Shown here: piece by piece, positions 1 through 8,500 of the stretch
Position numbering within the stretch: the stretch's first letter is position 1
How the letters are laid out: each line of letters begins with the position of its first letter
Origin: Bacteroidota bacterium
GTDB lineage: Bacteria > Bacteroidota > Ignavibacteria > SZUA-365
NCBI GenBank assembly: GCA_018224345.1
Contig: JAGTUW010000266.1
Coordinates: forward strand, 1-8,715
Direction: 5' to 3'
Length of the DNA stretch: 8,715 nucleotides
Position numbers and translations under genes: made by a program
The notes under the pieces: model-generated
Told to the model about the DNA's origin: nothing
Seen by the model: the letters and a program-made list of their open reading frames with translations, nothing else
The model's database searches: none

Positions 1-297
1 CTGCCGCTTGACTGTCCCGGCAAACGTGGAAAGCTGCTTCGTCGTATTCGCATCAATACTGAGGAGGCGGTTTTTCCCCGTCATCAGTTTGACATAACTC
101 GCATACGAAGTGCGCACTGTATGCGACATATCCAGCACATCCCCGACCTTGACCGCGTTCCAGGATTCCTTCCCGCCTGTCTTCCTCGCTTCGACCTTGC
201 CTTTCAGACTCATGACCACAAAACCCTCCTGCGCCTGCGTGCCGACGGTAAGACACAAGAGAAGCGTTATAACCAGAAATGGACGTATATACACCAT
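1..297 (-). CDS. Exported FecR-like domain protein, 3' part beyond the window
   Basis: Only the first 99 codons are visible (100 if the tandem ATG at 300 is used), and the frame is open at the left edge. The product begins with a signal peptide: MVYIRPF, then a hydrophobic LVITLLLCLTVG core, with likely cleavage after TQA. The mature part reads VVMSLKGKVEARK, then WNAVKVGDVL, TVRTSYASYVKLMTG and LLSIDANTTKQL. That is the pattern of the FecR periplasmic domain: a small beta domain with G-x-V, then a Trp/G-D turn, then T-x-x-S-x-A-x-(L/V)-x-(L/M). No lipobox cysteine is seen at the predicted cleavage site (the only cysteine, in the core, is not in an L-x-x-C context followed by a mature chain). 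The gene starts 13 bases after the CHASE2 stop, so the two are surely cotranscribed. FecR-like proteins encoded beside CHASE2 proteins are something I recall from other genomes, suggesting a periplasmic partner. A general SH3-like exported domain is the alternative. Confidence 0.7.
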   Translation of the reverse strand, partial: MVYIRPFLVITLLLCLTVGTQAQEGFVVMSLKGKVEARKTGGKESWNAVKVGDVLDMSHTVRTSYASYVKLMTGKNRLLSIDANTTKQLSTFAGTVKRQ

Positions 298-302
298 CAT
301 AA

Positions 303-310
303 CTCCTTTC
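303..310 (-). promoter_or_regulatory. Ribosome binding site deciding the start of the FecR-like gene
   Basis: The minus strand reads GAAAGGAG directly after the TGA of the CHASE2 gene. GGAG ends two bases before the ATG at 300, five before the ATG at 297 and eight before the GTG at 294. The spacing favours 297 over 300. This is the only strong Shine-Dalgarno in the window, which suggests that this downstream gene is well translated. Confidence 0.65.
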
Positions 311-2326
311 TCAAGAAATAGTCGTTGTTTCCATGGATTTCCATTCATCGATGCTCCAACCGGGTAACAGTGGTTCACAATTCGGCGCCGGACCGAGATA
401 CACGGGCATACGGGGCATGTCCCGTTGACGTAACTGCAGTCCGGCAAAGACAAACAACTCACGTTGCCGATGGAGCTTGCACTCCGTGAATTCACAAAAT
501 GGAGAAAGACGAAAAGCAGTTTGCGAGATTCCGGACTTACCATAGACTCCCGGTAATTGTTCCCCGGACGGCACAGCCCACGCTGTCGCCGTCCCGCAGC
601 CCGGTAACGGGACACACTCACCGTTTTCATCAAGATACTTCAGCGTGTAGTCGAGATAGGGGCGAAGAACACTGCCCCACGTACGGAGTACAGGCTGAAG
701 AAGCAGTTCCCACTCCTCGAAGGAAACGAACTCGTTAAAAGAACGCAGCTCCGTAATAAAATAGCGCTCACGCACCAGGCTCTCGCGTAGCTGCTCGTCC
801 TTCTTCCCCGACAGGAAATGGAAGAAATACCGCAACTCACGGTCCCGTTTTTTTTCGCTTTCGCATACGGCCAGAATCTCGGGAATGCTTCGGCTCCACT
901 CTTCCACACCCGGCAACAGAGCTGCGGATGGAAGCGCAGGCAATGTGTGCCGCGATTGAGCAATGCGCGTGGCCCAGGCAAACTGCGTGAGCACCATCGC
1001 GGCATGCTGGAGACGGATCAGCGCGATGAAGGCCTCATCGTCACGGAATGCTTCGCGAATGACTGTACAAAGAGGATTTGGGGTATTATCGAAGCATCTT
1101 CCTGTCCGAAAATGTAACCAGTGAAACCGCAGCCAGATCGTCAGGGCATTTGCCGGTATGAACAGAAAGACTGCTGTGGCCATAAGGTTGTAACTGATTT
1201 TGATGTCAAAATAAAAAAATGCGATGAGAGGAAGGAAAAAGACGATGACGGCTTCGGTGAAAAGGACACCGGTAATGAGGATAATCACCTGCATACGATT
1301 GACAGGTTTTGTGCGGAGAACACGGTAGAAGGCGATACTGATGTATGCGAGCAGAAAAACCAGCAGCCAGTCGACCCACGCCGGGACCGCAGAAATGAAG
1401 CGGCCCTCCAGCAGCATGTTGAGTGTATTCGCATGGATGAGAACGCCGGGCATGTCAGGACCTTCGATATCAACATGCCTCCCCATCGGCGTCCTGAATG
1501 TATCATCGAGATAGAACATCCCGCCTTCGTTGACAAAACCGACGAGCACGATCGCATCCCGGAAATAGCCATCATCGTACATATTCCCGAATACGATATC
1601 TGCAATCGGTATGCTCTCGAATTCAGCATACGTTCCGCTATAGTAGAGGATCTGTGGCTCCGCAGGCAAACGCAGCAGCGGTGTGATTGCTTCAGGTGCT
1701 GCAATCTCGAGCATTTTTATCGGCAAACTCAGCCACTCCTCATCTCCCACCGTTGCACGCGGCAGGAAACGGCGCACGACACCATCGGAATCCCGGATCA
1801 GATTTGCGAAGCCGTACTTCGCTTGCGACGAGAGCACCCGTGCATCAAGCTGGAAGGTCTCTTCCCCACGTTCCGGATCGAACCCCTTGACGAGCACGAC
1901 ATTCGGGATCTCATGCAAGGTCTCAATCAGAGCGTCTATCTCCAGTTGACGCTCTTCCCCAAATCGTTCGAAATGCAAAGAATCAAAAATCACATCCACG
2001 CCGACGACACGCGCCTCCAGTCGATGCAGTTTGCGGATGAGAAGAGCAATCATACCGTCCGGAGTCGGTGCAACCTCACCGACGTTAACGATTCTGATTC
2101 GTGGATCAGGATGGACCGGAGGCTTGATTGCGAAAATGGCATCAAGACTGACATCTGCAATATTGAGAAAATCAATCCGATCAAAGATCGGGTCGAGAAA
2201 CGATGTTTTGTCGAAATCAGGCATCCGGGCTGAGATAACGAGCATAAGCTGCACCATGGCCATGGTCAGCACGGAGGCGAACATAAACTCTAAACGGAGA
2301 ATGTACCGTAGCAGGCGCTTGTGCAT
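311..2326 (-). CDS. CHASE2 domain transmembrane sensor with uncharacterised cytoplasmic C-terminal domain
   Basis: A 671-residue inner-membrane protein. The N-terminal helix (about 14-32) is followed by an extracytoplasmic CHASE2 sensory domain (about 40-312), shown by IRIVNVGE (77-84), VVGVDVIFDSL (107-117), DAIVLVGFVNEGG (257-269), a D-x-x-x-TP motif (D275, T279-P280) and MPGVLIHANTLNMLLEG (292-308). Three helices follow (about 314-336, 346-370, 379-400), the usual CHASE2 one-plus-three topology. The remaining 270 residues should be cytoplasmic. They show no GGDEF, cyclase, histidine kinase, Ser/Thr kinase or phosphatase motif that I can see, yet CHASE2 normally feeds such outputs. All eight cysteines of the protein (411, 420, 488, 571, 577, 611, 616, 650) lie in this part. 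The ATG at 2326 is the first start in the frame after the gap and has no clear Shine-Dalgarno; no in-frame start lies in the 24 bases just upstream. The stop at 311-313 is immediately followed by the ribosome site of the FecR-like gene. The ligand is unknown. Confidence 0.88.
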   Translation of the reverse strand: MHKRLLRYILRLEFMFASVLTMAMVQLMLVISARMPDFDKTSFLDPIFDRIDFLNIADVSLDAIFAIKPPVHPDPRIRIVNVGEVAPTPDGMIALLIRKLHRLEARVVGVDVIFDSLHFERFGEERQLEIDALIETLHEIPNVVLVKGFDPERGEETFQLDARVLSSQAKYGFANLIRDSDGVVRRFLPRATVGDEEWLSLPIKMLEIAAPEAITPLLRLPAEPQILYYSGTYAEFESIPIADIVFGNMYDDGYFRDAIVLVGFVNEGGMFYLDDTFRTPMGRHVDIEGPDMPGVLIHANTLNMLLEGRFISAVPAWVDWLLVFLLAYISIAFYRVLRTKPVNRMQVIILITGVLFTEAVIVFFLPLIAFFYFDIKISYNLMATAVFLFIPANALTIWLRFHWLHFRTGRCFDNTPNPLCTVIREAFRDDEAFIALIRLQHAAMVLTQFAWATRIAQSRHTLPALPSAALLPGVEEWSRSIPEILAVCESEKKRDRELRYFFHFLSGKKDEQLRESLVRERYFITELRSFNEFVSFEEWELLLQPVLRTWGSVLRPYLDYTLKYLDENGECVPLPGCGTATAWAVPSGEQLPGVYGKSGISQTAFRLSPFCEFTECKLHRQRELFVFAGLQLRQRDMPRMPVYLGPAPNCEPLLPGWSIDEWKSMETTTIS

Positions 2327-2363
2327 GAGTCGGTCACGGCGTGGTGAAGTGTGATTCCGGCAC

Positions 2364-2392
2364 AGTATAGACTTTCAAGGGACGAAATGCAA
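2364..2392 (-). promoter_or_regulatory. Possible sigma70-like promoter for the CHASE2 gene
   Basis: In the 91-base gap the minus strand has TTGCAT (2392-2387), a spacer of exactly 17 bases, then TATACT (2369-2364), which matches five of six bases of the TATAAT consensus. The -35 element matches only three of six. Initiation about seven bases downstream would leave a leader of about 30 bases before the ATG at 2326. The element directly abuts the hairpin at 2392-2409. No operator or riboswitch-like structure was recognised. Confidence 0.3.
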
Positions 2393-2409
2393 GACGGGGA
2401 GAACCGTCC
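2392..2409 (-). terminator. Weak hairpin after the barrel-protein gene
   Basis: On the minus strand GGACGG-TTCTCC-CCGTCT can form a five-base-pair stem plus one G-U pair with a six-base loop, nine bases after the stop of the 5543-2418 gene. Only a broken T-run follows (TTGCATTTCG), so it would be at best a weak or partial terminator. An AGACGG at the very end of the coding region (2425-2430) could pair with the same CCGTCT instead, giving an alternative fold. Confidence 0.25.
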
Positions 2410-2417
2410 GTGCAGGA

Positions 2418-5400
2418 TCAGAAACCGTCTGTGAGGTCGAATCCGAACAGCACACCGAAATACCAACGCCATTCCCTGCCATACGTCACGTCGGTGAATT
2501 GAAACGTCCTGGTGAATTCATCAAGTCCGTATGCCCCACTGAAAAAGATTCTCGTCGGATACATCGAAAACGAGAAACTCTCCAGGCGCAATTCAAAGCC
2601 GATGTCCTTCTTCAAATCCTGAATAGTGAAATGATCGGGAGACATGACAGCATCACCGATATCAAAGAAAACGCCACCGTACAGCTTGTCGAATAACATA
2701 TGTCCCAGACGCAGATCGATGTTCGAGATAATCGGGAAGCGATAGGTGAGTTGCATGCTCACCAGCTCATTCCCACCGAGCGCATAAAAGGTGTACCCCT
2801 GCATCCCCGTGATCCCTCCTGCATAGAAGTTGAAGAAATCGTCGACCTCTTCACCGAGAATGGTTGCTGCACGTAGACGCGTACTGACCGTGTGACCGGC
2901 GACAGGAAGCGGTATTGCGGCCATCATGTTGGCGTCAAAACGGTGGAAGTTGAAATCCGTGTACAGTGGGACGAGAAGGCCCGTGTTGCGATCGATCTCG
3001 AAATCTCCGTCTGGATTGTAATTGTTCAATTCGTAATTGTAATGCAGGGAGAAGCGAAGTCCGACAGGATTGATCTCACGATCACGCGCAGGCATAATCA
3101 TCCGGTAACGGAAGGAAGCACTGAGATCGTGTCCGACCAGGTAGAGATTATCGCGTGCAGGTACCGGCGCGTCATTGTCGGGGTTACGGAACTGTCCGAT
3201 CGTCGAGGTATATCGATTGTGCGTATACCCCGCTTCCACCCGCATGCGGTTATTGACAAGATTGTGCCCCAATCGCGCTGCAAAAGCGAGAAGGTTGAAA
3301 TCCACATCGACACCCACTGTTTCCAGCGGGAAGGGTATTTCGGTACTCGTACTCCGCGTCACGTTAAACACTTCCAGAGAAAGATCCGGAAACAATCCGA
3401 AGGAGCTGAACACCGGCAGCTTGTCCCGATACGTCACATTCAGGTACAGATCGCGCTCTCCTTTGAGATTAATCGACGCACTGGCAAGGAATTCCAGGCG
3501 ATTCAGCACATCGGTGCCATACATCATCAAGCCGGGTTTCAACAGATCCAGGCCTTTGTTGTCGGGATTGAATTCATCAATGCGGAAGGTCGGGAAATAC
3601 ATCATGCTCTGAAAAATGCGCTCATAGAAAGACGTTGTGTAGGCGGGCACTTCAGAATCATCAAAGGCGTTGAGTGTCTCCCAATCCCATTCCGTGGCTG
3701 AGGCAACCGGGGAGGAATAGATGCGTGCAGGCAGATAATCATTGTCCTCAAGCGACAACGGTTCCGCATCACGCAGTAATGCGATCTTATATCCGCTCGC
3801 CGTGTATGCGGCATAAGCCAGATCGCCCTGCGCGTTCGCTGCCGGCATAAACGCGCCGCCCAGGACATTTGTCAACTGCGCATCATCCGTATCTTTTTCG
3901 AGATCATGCCGGTAAATATTGAAAATACCAGTCCGGTCAGAAGCGTAGAGTAATGCCGTCCCTTCGGCATTGACCCGTGGATCGCGGCAATCGTAGTGCG
4001 GGTGTGCGATGATAACCCGGAAATCCGTTCCATCAGGATTGATGCGAGCAACCTGGCGCACACTCCTTCCCGAGTAACTCATCACTATCCACTCACCGTC
4101 CGGGGCCCACTTCGGAGTGAACACCTGCTCTCCATTTGAGAACGTTGTCAAGGGACGAAAGTCCTTCCCGGCGGCGTTGACGCGACCAAGGTTGACGGTA
4201 CCGTCCTCGCTGTGGCAGAACACGATGGCTGTCCCGTCAGGAGACCACGCCGGATTATAGGCACGCAGCCCCCTGGTCAATGCCTGCTCTTCCTTCTTGT
4301 CAAGATCATAAACATAGAGATCAAAGAAAATATGTCCGTAGACAGAAGGAGTGTTGTATTTGGAATACACCAGCTTTCGACCATCAGGTGACCAGGTGAC
4401 AGTAGAATAAATCCCCGGAGCGATCATCTCTTCCTCTTCCGACTCCATGTCCCGGATAAACAGGGCGGATTGACCGAAATAGTCCGATTTCTTGTTTGAA
4501 ACGTACGCGAGGTGCGTACCATCGGGTGACCATTCCGGATGGAAATTCCCGAAACCGACATCGGCGATCAGGTCTCCCTCCACACGATGATCAAGCACCG
4601 GAGCGATGCGCTCAGAGTATTCCTGCGAAAGGTGTCCGGCCCAATCTGCGTACAGTTGTTTTCCGCTTATTCCGAGCACGTTCTCAATTGCGGCATCGAT
4701 AGTAAAGATGAGTGGTTTGCGCATTTCATGCGTGATGTCCACCAGCGCCTTCTCATCATAATTCTGTACGATATAGCGCGTCAGATTGTAGCCCGCGTTG
4801 TAGACACTCTCATTACCGAGAGCTGTCTTGCCGAAAGCACTCATTTCGCCCCAACTGAGCATTGAGTCGGAGAGCACATAGCTGCGGAGGATCATGTCAC
4901 GATGTGCATCCCAATGCTCATACCCGAGCGGCCCACGTTGAAACTGCGCTGTTCCTTCAGCAAACCAGGGGGGAACGACCACCCCGGGAAATGGATAGGA
5001 GACAAGAAGATTCGGAAATCCGTATAAAACATCCCGCCGCCGTTCTTTCTCGTAGCCGAACCATTGAAACGTAATTGCCGGGATGCCGCGTCCGAACTTC
5101 ATTGCTGCCTGCAACTGGATGATATGCGTAAATTCATGTGTAATGACATTCCGCAGCCAATTGTGTGTCCCGCGCAGATCGAAATCCAGCGGCGACGCCC
5201 ATATCTCAATTTTATTGTTGAAGAAATACGCCGCCCCGTTCGAATAATCCGAAATATCCTTGATGAGAAAGCTCACCCGTGTATCAGGTTCATGCTCATA
5301 GAGAGAGGTGATCGGGCCGTAAATATCCTCCGCGATTGTCGCGACGACACGAGCCGTACGCTCGGCACCCTCATGATAGTGTACGTGAAAATGTTTTGTC

Positions 5401-5543
5401 GTAATTGTGAACCAGTCCTTATCCTGCGCGGAGTAGGTGTCCGGTTGTGCCTGCAGTATCGTGCCGGCAAGCAGAATGAAAACGGTAATTGCGGAGCGGA
5501 GAATTGTTCGTAGCGTCATGTAACCGGCGTTCTCTGTTGTCAT
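2418..5543 (-). CDS. Outer-membrane protein: HExxH metallopeptidase (peptidase MA-like) + TolB-like beta-propeller + Omp85/BamA-like barrel
   Basis: A 1041-residue envelope protein in three parts. Residues 9-33 form a signal peptide (Arg-containing n-region, ITVFILLAGTIL core, cleavage near LQAQ). Residues 40-310 look like a peptidase MA-type gluzincin domain, with HEFTH at 136-140 and a downstream WFAEG at 193-197 whose E196 would be the third zinc ligand. Residues 325-600 are a TolB/WD40-like propeller with WSPDG or WAPDG at 338, 384, 433 and 479 and two degenerate blades. Residues 640-1041 are rich in alternating beta strands and include GGITGMQGY (909-917), LTYRFPI (932-938) and GGVFFDIGD (956-964), which match the end of an Omp85/BamA surface-antigen barrel; the chain ends in Phe, as many barrels do. 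The protease and propeller would then be periplasmic or surface-exposed; the sequence does not say which. The start at 5543 lies 12 bases after the previous stop; the ATG at 5519 gives a more usual signal peptide and is a strong alternative. Neither has a clear ribosome site. Substrate unknown. Confidence 0.9.
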   Translation of the reverse strand: MTTENAGYMTLRTILRSAITVFILLAGTILQAQPDTYSAQDKDWFTITTKHFHVHYHEGAERTARVVATIAEDIYGPITSLYEHEPDTRVSFLIKDISDYSNGAAYFFNNKIEIWASPLDFDLRGTHNWLRNVITHEFTHIIQLQAAMKFGRGIPAITFQWFGYEKERRRDVLYGFPNLLVSYPFPGVVVPPWFAEGTAQFQRGPLGYEHWDAHRDMILRSYVLSDSMLSWGEMSAFGKTALGNESVYNAGYNLTRYIVQNYDEKALVDITHEMRKPLIFTIDAAIENVLGISGKQLYADWAGHLSQEYSERIAPVLDHRVEGDLIADVGFGNFHPEWSPDGTHLAYVSNKKSDYFGQSALFIRDMESEEEEMIAPGIYSTVTWSPDGRKLVYSKYNTPSVYGHIFFDLYVYDLDKKEEQALTRGLRAYNPAWSPDGTAIVFCHSEDGTVNLGRVNAAGKDFRPLTTFSNGEQVFTPKWAPDGEWIVMSYSGRSVRQVARINPDGTDFRVIIAHPHYDCRDPRVNAEGTALLYASDRTGIFNIYRHDLEKDTDDAQLTNVLGGAFMPAANAQGDLAYAAYTASGYKIALLRDAEPLSLEDNDYLPARIYSSPVASATEWDWETLNAFDDSEVPAYTTSFYERIFQSMMYFPTFRIDEFNPDNKGLDLLKPGLMMYGTDVLNRLEFLASASINLKGERDLYLNVTYRDKLPVFSSFGLFPDLSLEVFNVTRSTSTEIPFPLETVGVDVDFNLLAFAARLGHNLVNNRMRVEAGYTHNRYTSTIGQFRNPDNDAPVPARDNLYLVGHDLSASFRYRMIMPARDREINPVGLRFSLHYNYELNNYNPDGDFEIDRNTGLLVPLYTDFNFHRFDANMMAAIPLPVAGHTVSTRLRAATILGEEVDDFFNFYAGGITGMQGYTFYALGGNELVSMQLTYRFPIISNIDLRLGHMLFDKLYGGVFFDIGDAVMSPDHFTIQDLKKDIGFELRLESFSFSMYPTRIFFSGAYGLDEFTRTFQFTDVTYGREWRWYFGVLFGFDLTDGF
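4095..4532 (-). repeat. TolB-like propeller blades (WSPDG repeats) in the peptidase-barrel protein
   Basis: Four regularly spaced W-S/A-P-D-G turns are encoded at 4518-4532, 4380-4394, 4233-4247 and 4095-4109, that is every 46 to 49 residues, each followed by a strand such as HLAYVS, KLVYSK or AIVFCH. This is the signature of the PD40/TolB-type beta-propeller. Two further blades toward the C-terminus (around VNAEGTALLYAS and ANAQGDLAYAAY) have lost the W-S-P-D part. Six blades would close a TolB-like propeller. Confidence 0.85.
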
Positions 5544-5555
5544 AATACAGCGTCG

Positions 5556-8500
5556 CTACTTCACGACGGCAATTTTAATGATCTTCTCTCCTTTGCCTTC
5601 CGGGGATGTCACGACAACGTGGGCAAGATACGTGTCACTCTGAATGGCCCCCACGTACCAGGGAATGTCATTGTCCGTCCCCCCTGCGATCTGTGCCGAA
5701 ATTTCATCGACCGTATCACCGGCCAGATCGTAAATGCGAATATGGACATCCGCGTCATCCGCGGCATAGATTCGTATATACGTTATTTCGTCGTACACGG
5801 GGTTTGGCCAGTTATAACAACGTTCAAGTGGAAAGAACTCCCTGCCCGGTGGCGGTGTGGAGAATGCACGTGTCACCGCCGCGCTATTCCGCTCGTCTCC
5901 ATAACGGGAACGCCAGATCAACTGCTCATCGGTAATGGTATTGCCCGTACGAAAAGTAAACACCGTGCCATCAGGTGCGGCGGCAGCGAGAGCCAGTCGG
6001 TTGTCATGATTCCGGAAGAGTACGACATCCGCACTGCGTGGCAGTGGGATGGGAAAGCCGTCCGCCTGGCGGGCTCCAGTAGAGAACTGCCAGATGCGAT
6101 CTTCCCCGATACCGAACAGCGCATGTCCGTTCCCGCTGCCGGGATCTGCTGCAAGTGTGAAACGCACGGGATATGGTGCGGGGTAGTTATCCACGGAAGA
6201 AAGACTGTAGTTGAGTACACGTACGGAGTTTCCATCGCTGAAGACTGCATCCAATCTTCCATCCCCGTCAACGTCGGCCATGGAAGCATGTTGAAATATG
6301 ATGTGCCGCAGAGCATGATCAGCCTGCGATGATGCAAATTCAGGAATATTCTGATCTGTCGGATTGCTGGCGATAACCAGATCCACATCAGCGACAACCG
6401 CCTCGAGCATCCCGTCACCGTCCATGTCACCTGCTGCGGCTGCTCCACCCTGGTAAACAGATGTGTGTCCGACGCCCGCACTGCGAACGGAATAATGCGC
6501 CTCGGTAATCACTCCTGTCGTGACATCAACGAGAGGATACCCGGTACCACCGGTAAGTATGGCCGAGCGTTCATCCATGGCTACGATACGCCGTTGCTCT
6601 TCCGTCTCGTCAAGCAGTGATGAAACTGCGTCAACAGACGGAACAGGATACACATCGGTAATATCGGAGATAACGACCAGATTATCTGTCATGACATCCG
6701 CGACACGAAAAACCAGCCGGTTGCCGACAAGCGCGGGCATGGCCAGTACTGTGGGCACATCGATACGCTCATGCACATCGAAACGTCCGTCTCCCTTGGA
6801 ATCTGCAGGTTTCAATATCCAGAGACGGGTCGGTGATTGGACACTGCTGTCTCTCGTCACTATGGCAAGCTCGGTAATCCCGTCATTATTCCAGTCACCG
6901 ATCACCACCGGTGATATGAAACGGGCGGCCGGATCCTCAAAGACAAGGCTGCCGCCGGGGAGAAAGGGCGTACCGTCCTGCCGCAGAACATGAAGTGTCA
7001 CCGTATCAACCGGCGCAGTGCGTTCCATAAAAGTCGATACAGGACTGGCATAACTGACCAGCAGTTCATGCTCCCCGTCACCATCGAGATCCGCGGTCTG
7101 CACGGCGGGTTGTCTGCTGATGTGTGTATTTTCGTCGAACAATGTAACAGGCCAGCCCCGGACAGGCTCGACCGAATTATCACCGCGTGCAACATCCAGC
7201 GTCATGATCGGCCCACTGGGGGAAAACCCATCGATCGTGACATGCGTGAATGCACCGTTGTTGGCACGGCTGTTCGGCAGACTGTACATATCGAAGCGAT
7301 GTTCATACACGGGAGATATATTATCGAAGGTCCAGTAATCGAGCGCGGTACCCGTGCCGGTCTGTTCACCAAAGACCGTCTGTATAGCGATACCGATATC
7401 CTGTGGTCCCCCGGCCTGCTCAAGATCAACTCCTCTGATTCCTCGTCCCGTATTGACGGTATTTGTCGCGAGGTTGTGCTCGATGATTTCCTCATCAATA
7501 TGCCAGATCAGTATCCCACCGTTGATCCGGGCTTCGTTGTCATCAACCAGAACACGCCCGCCGGGAAGCGACCAGTCGAGATCCTCCACATCGATGATAA
7601 CCCCTTTGAGCTGCTGCACATTGCTGTTCTCGAAACCAAGCGTGTCTTTAGGAAATCGCAACTGCTGCACCTGTCCGCCGGAGACAAAGGTAACGAGTTG
7701 ACCGTTCCCGCCCAGGTCACGCTGTCTGTTTTCGATCAACCAGTATTCGCGATGCGTGATGGGAACACGCAATACATCGGGAGTAGAGATCGTGTCGGAT
7801 GCCGCAAGGATGTAATTCCGATTACCGGGCGTTGCCTCCCGTGGGACCGTCCAACCCAATTGCTGCTTTTCCCAGGCGTTCGGTTCCGGAGGACAAATTC
7901 CACCGTAGGCGAAAATGCCTTCACCGTCCATAAGACCAAAGCGCCCGATGCCACTCTTTCCGGTCTTCGTATCGAACAAATCCGGCAATCCGGCCCAGGT
8001 GCCGAAGCTCGCGGCCAGCAGGCCGTTGATGGTAATTTCCAGCAATCCCCTTGAACCATCGATGTAAGGAATCTCACGAATGTTTGTCGTCGGCAACACG
8101 GCGCAGTTGTCAATACGGAAACCATCGGGCATGAGAATACCATCGAAGGATGCACCCAACAACCGTCGGAAACTATCCATGGTAAAGGACAATGAAGGAA
8201 TATCGAGTGGTGTGGGATCAAAGCCCTGAATACTGGTCATATCGATATCGCGTCCACGACCGGCATGAAACAGCACGAACATATGATAATCACCAAAGCG
8301 GAAGGACGGAAAAACCTCCCCGGCGAGGGTCCATGCGTCGACAGCAAGCTGCGCGACGGGTATCTCGGATTCATCTTTGCGGAAACTGTATTCACTCAAC
8401 TCCGCAGGCAGGGTGACGATACCGTCGAGCACTTCGGCCTTCAGTATGGTGCGCCTCCCCGAAGCCTTGCGGACGTAGTTTTCGAGAAACAGCAAATGAT

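Noticed and set aside
1121..2233. Long plus-strand open frame of 370 codons opposite the CHASE2 gene
   Set aside because: It lies wholly inside the CHASE2 gene, whose protein has clear motifs; the plus-strand product is rich in Cys, His, Arg and Asp with no recognisable domain or ribosome site, as expected of an antisense shadow.
2892..3701. Plus-strand open frame of 269 codons opposite the barrel region
   Set aside because: It is antisense to the beta-barrel part; the composition is atypical and no motif is visible.
2374..4160. A 13-base exact repeat (TCAAGGGACGAAA) at 2374-2386 and 4148-4160
   Set aside because: One copy is in a gap and one inside a coding region; for a window of this size about one such match is expected by chance, and no further copies or symmetry were seen.
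7980..8012. The missing HExxH as a frameshift or sequencing error
   Set aside because: The frame continues unbroken with correct M6 motifs on both sides, and several base changes would be needed to restore His, Glu and His.
6990..8054. Plus-strand open frame of 354 codons opposite the M6-like gene
   Set aside because: It is antisense to well-supported M6 and FG-GAP motifs, has no recognisable protein features and is explained by codon bias on the coding strand.
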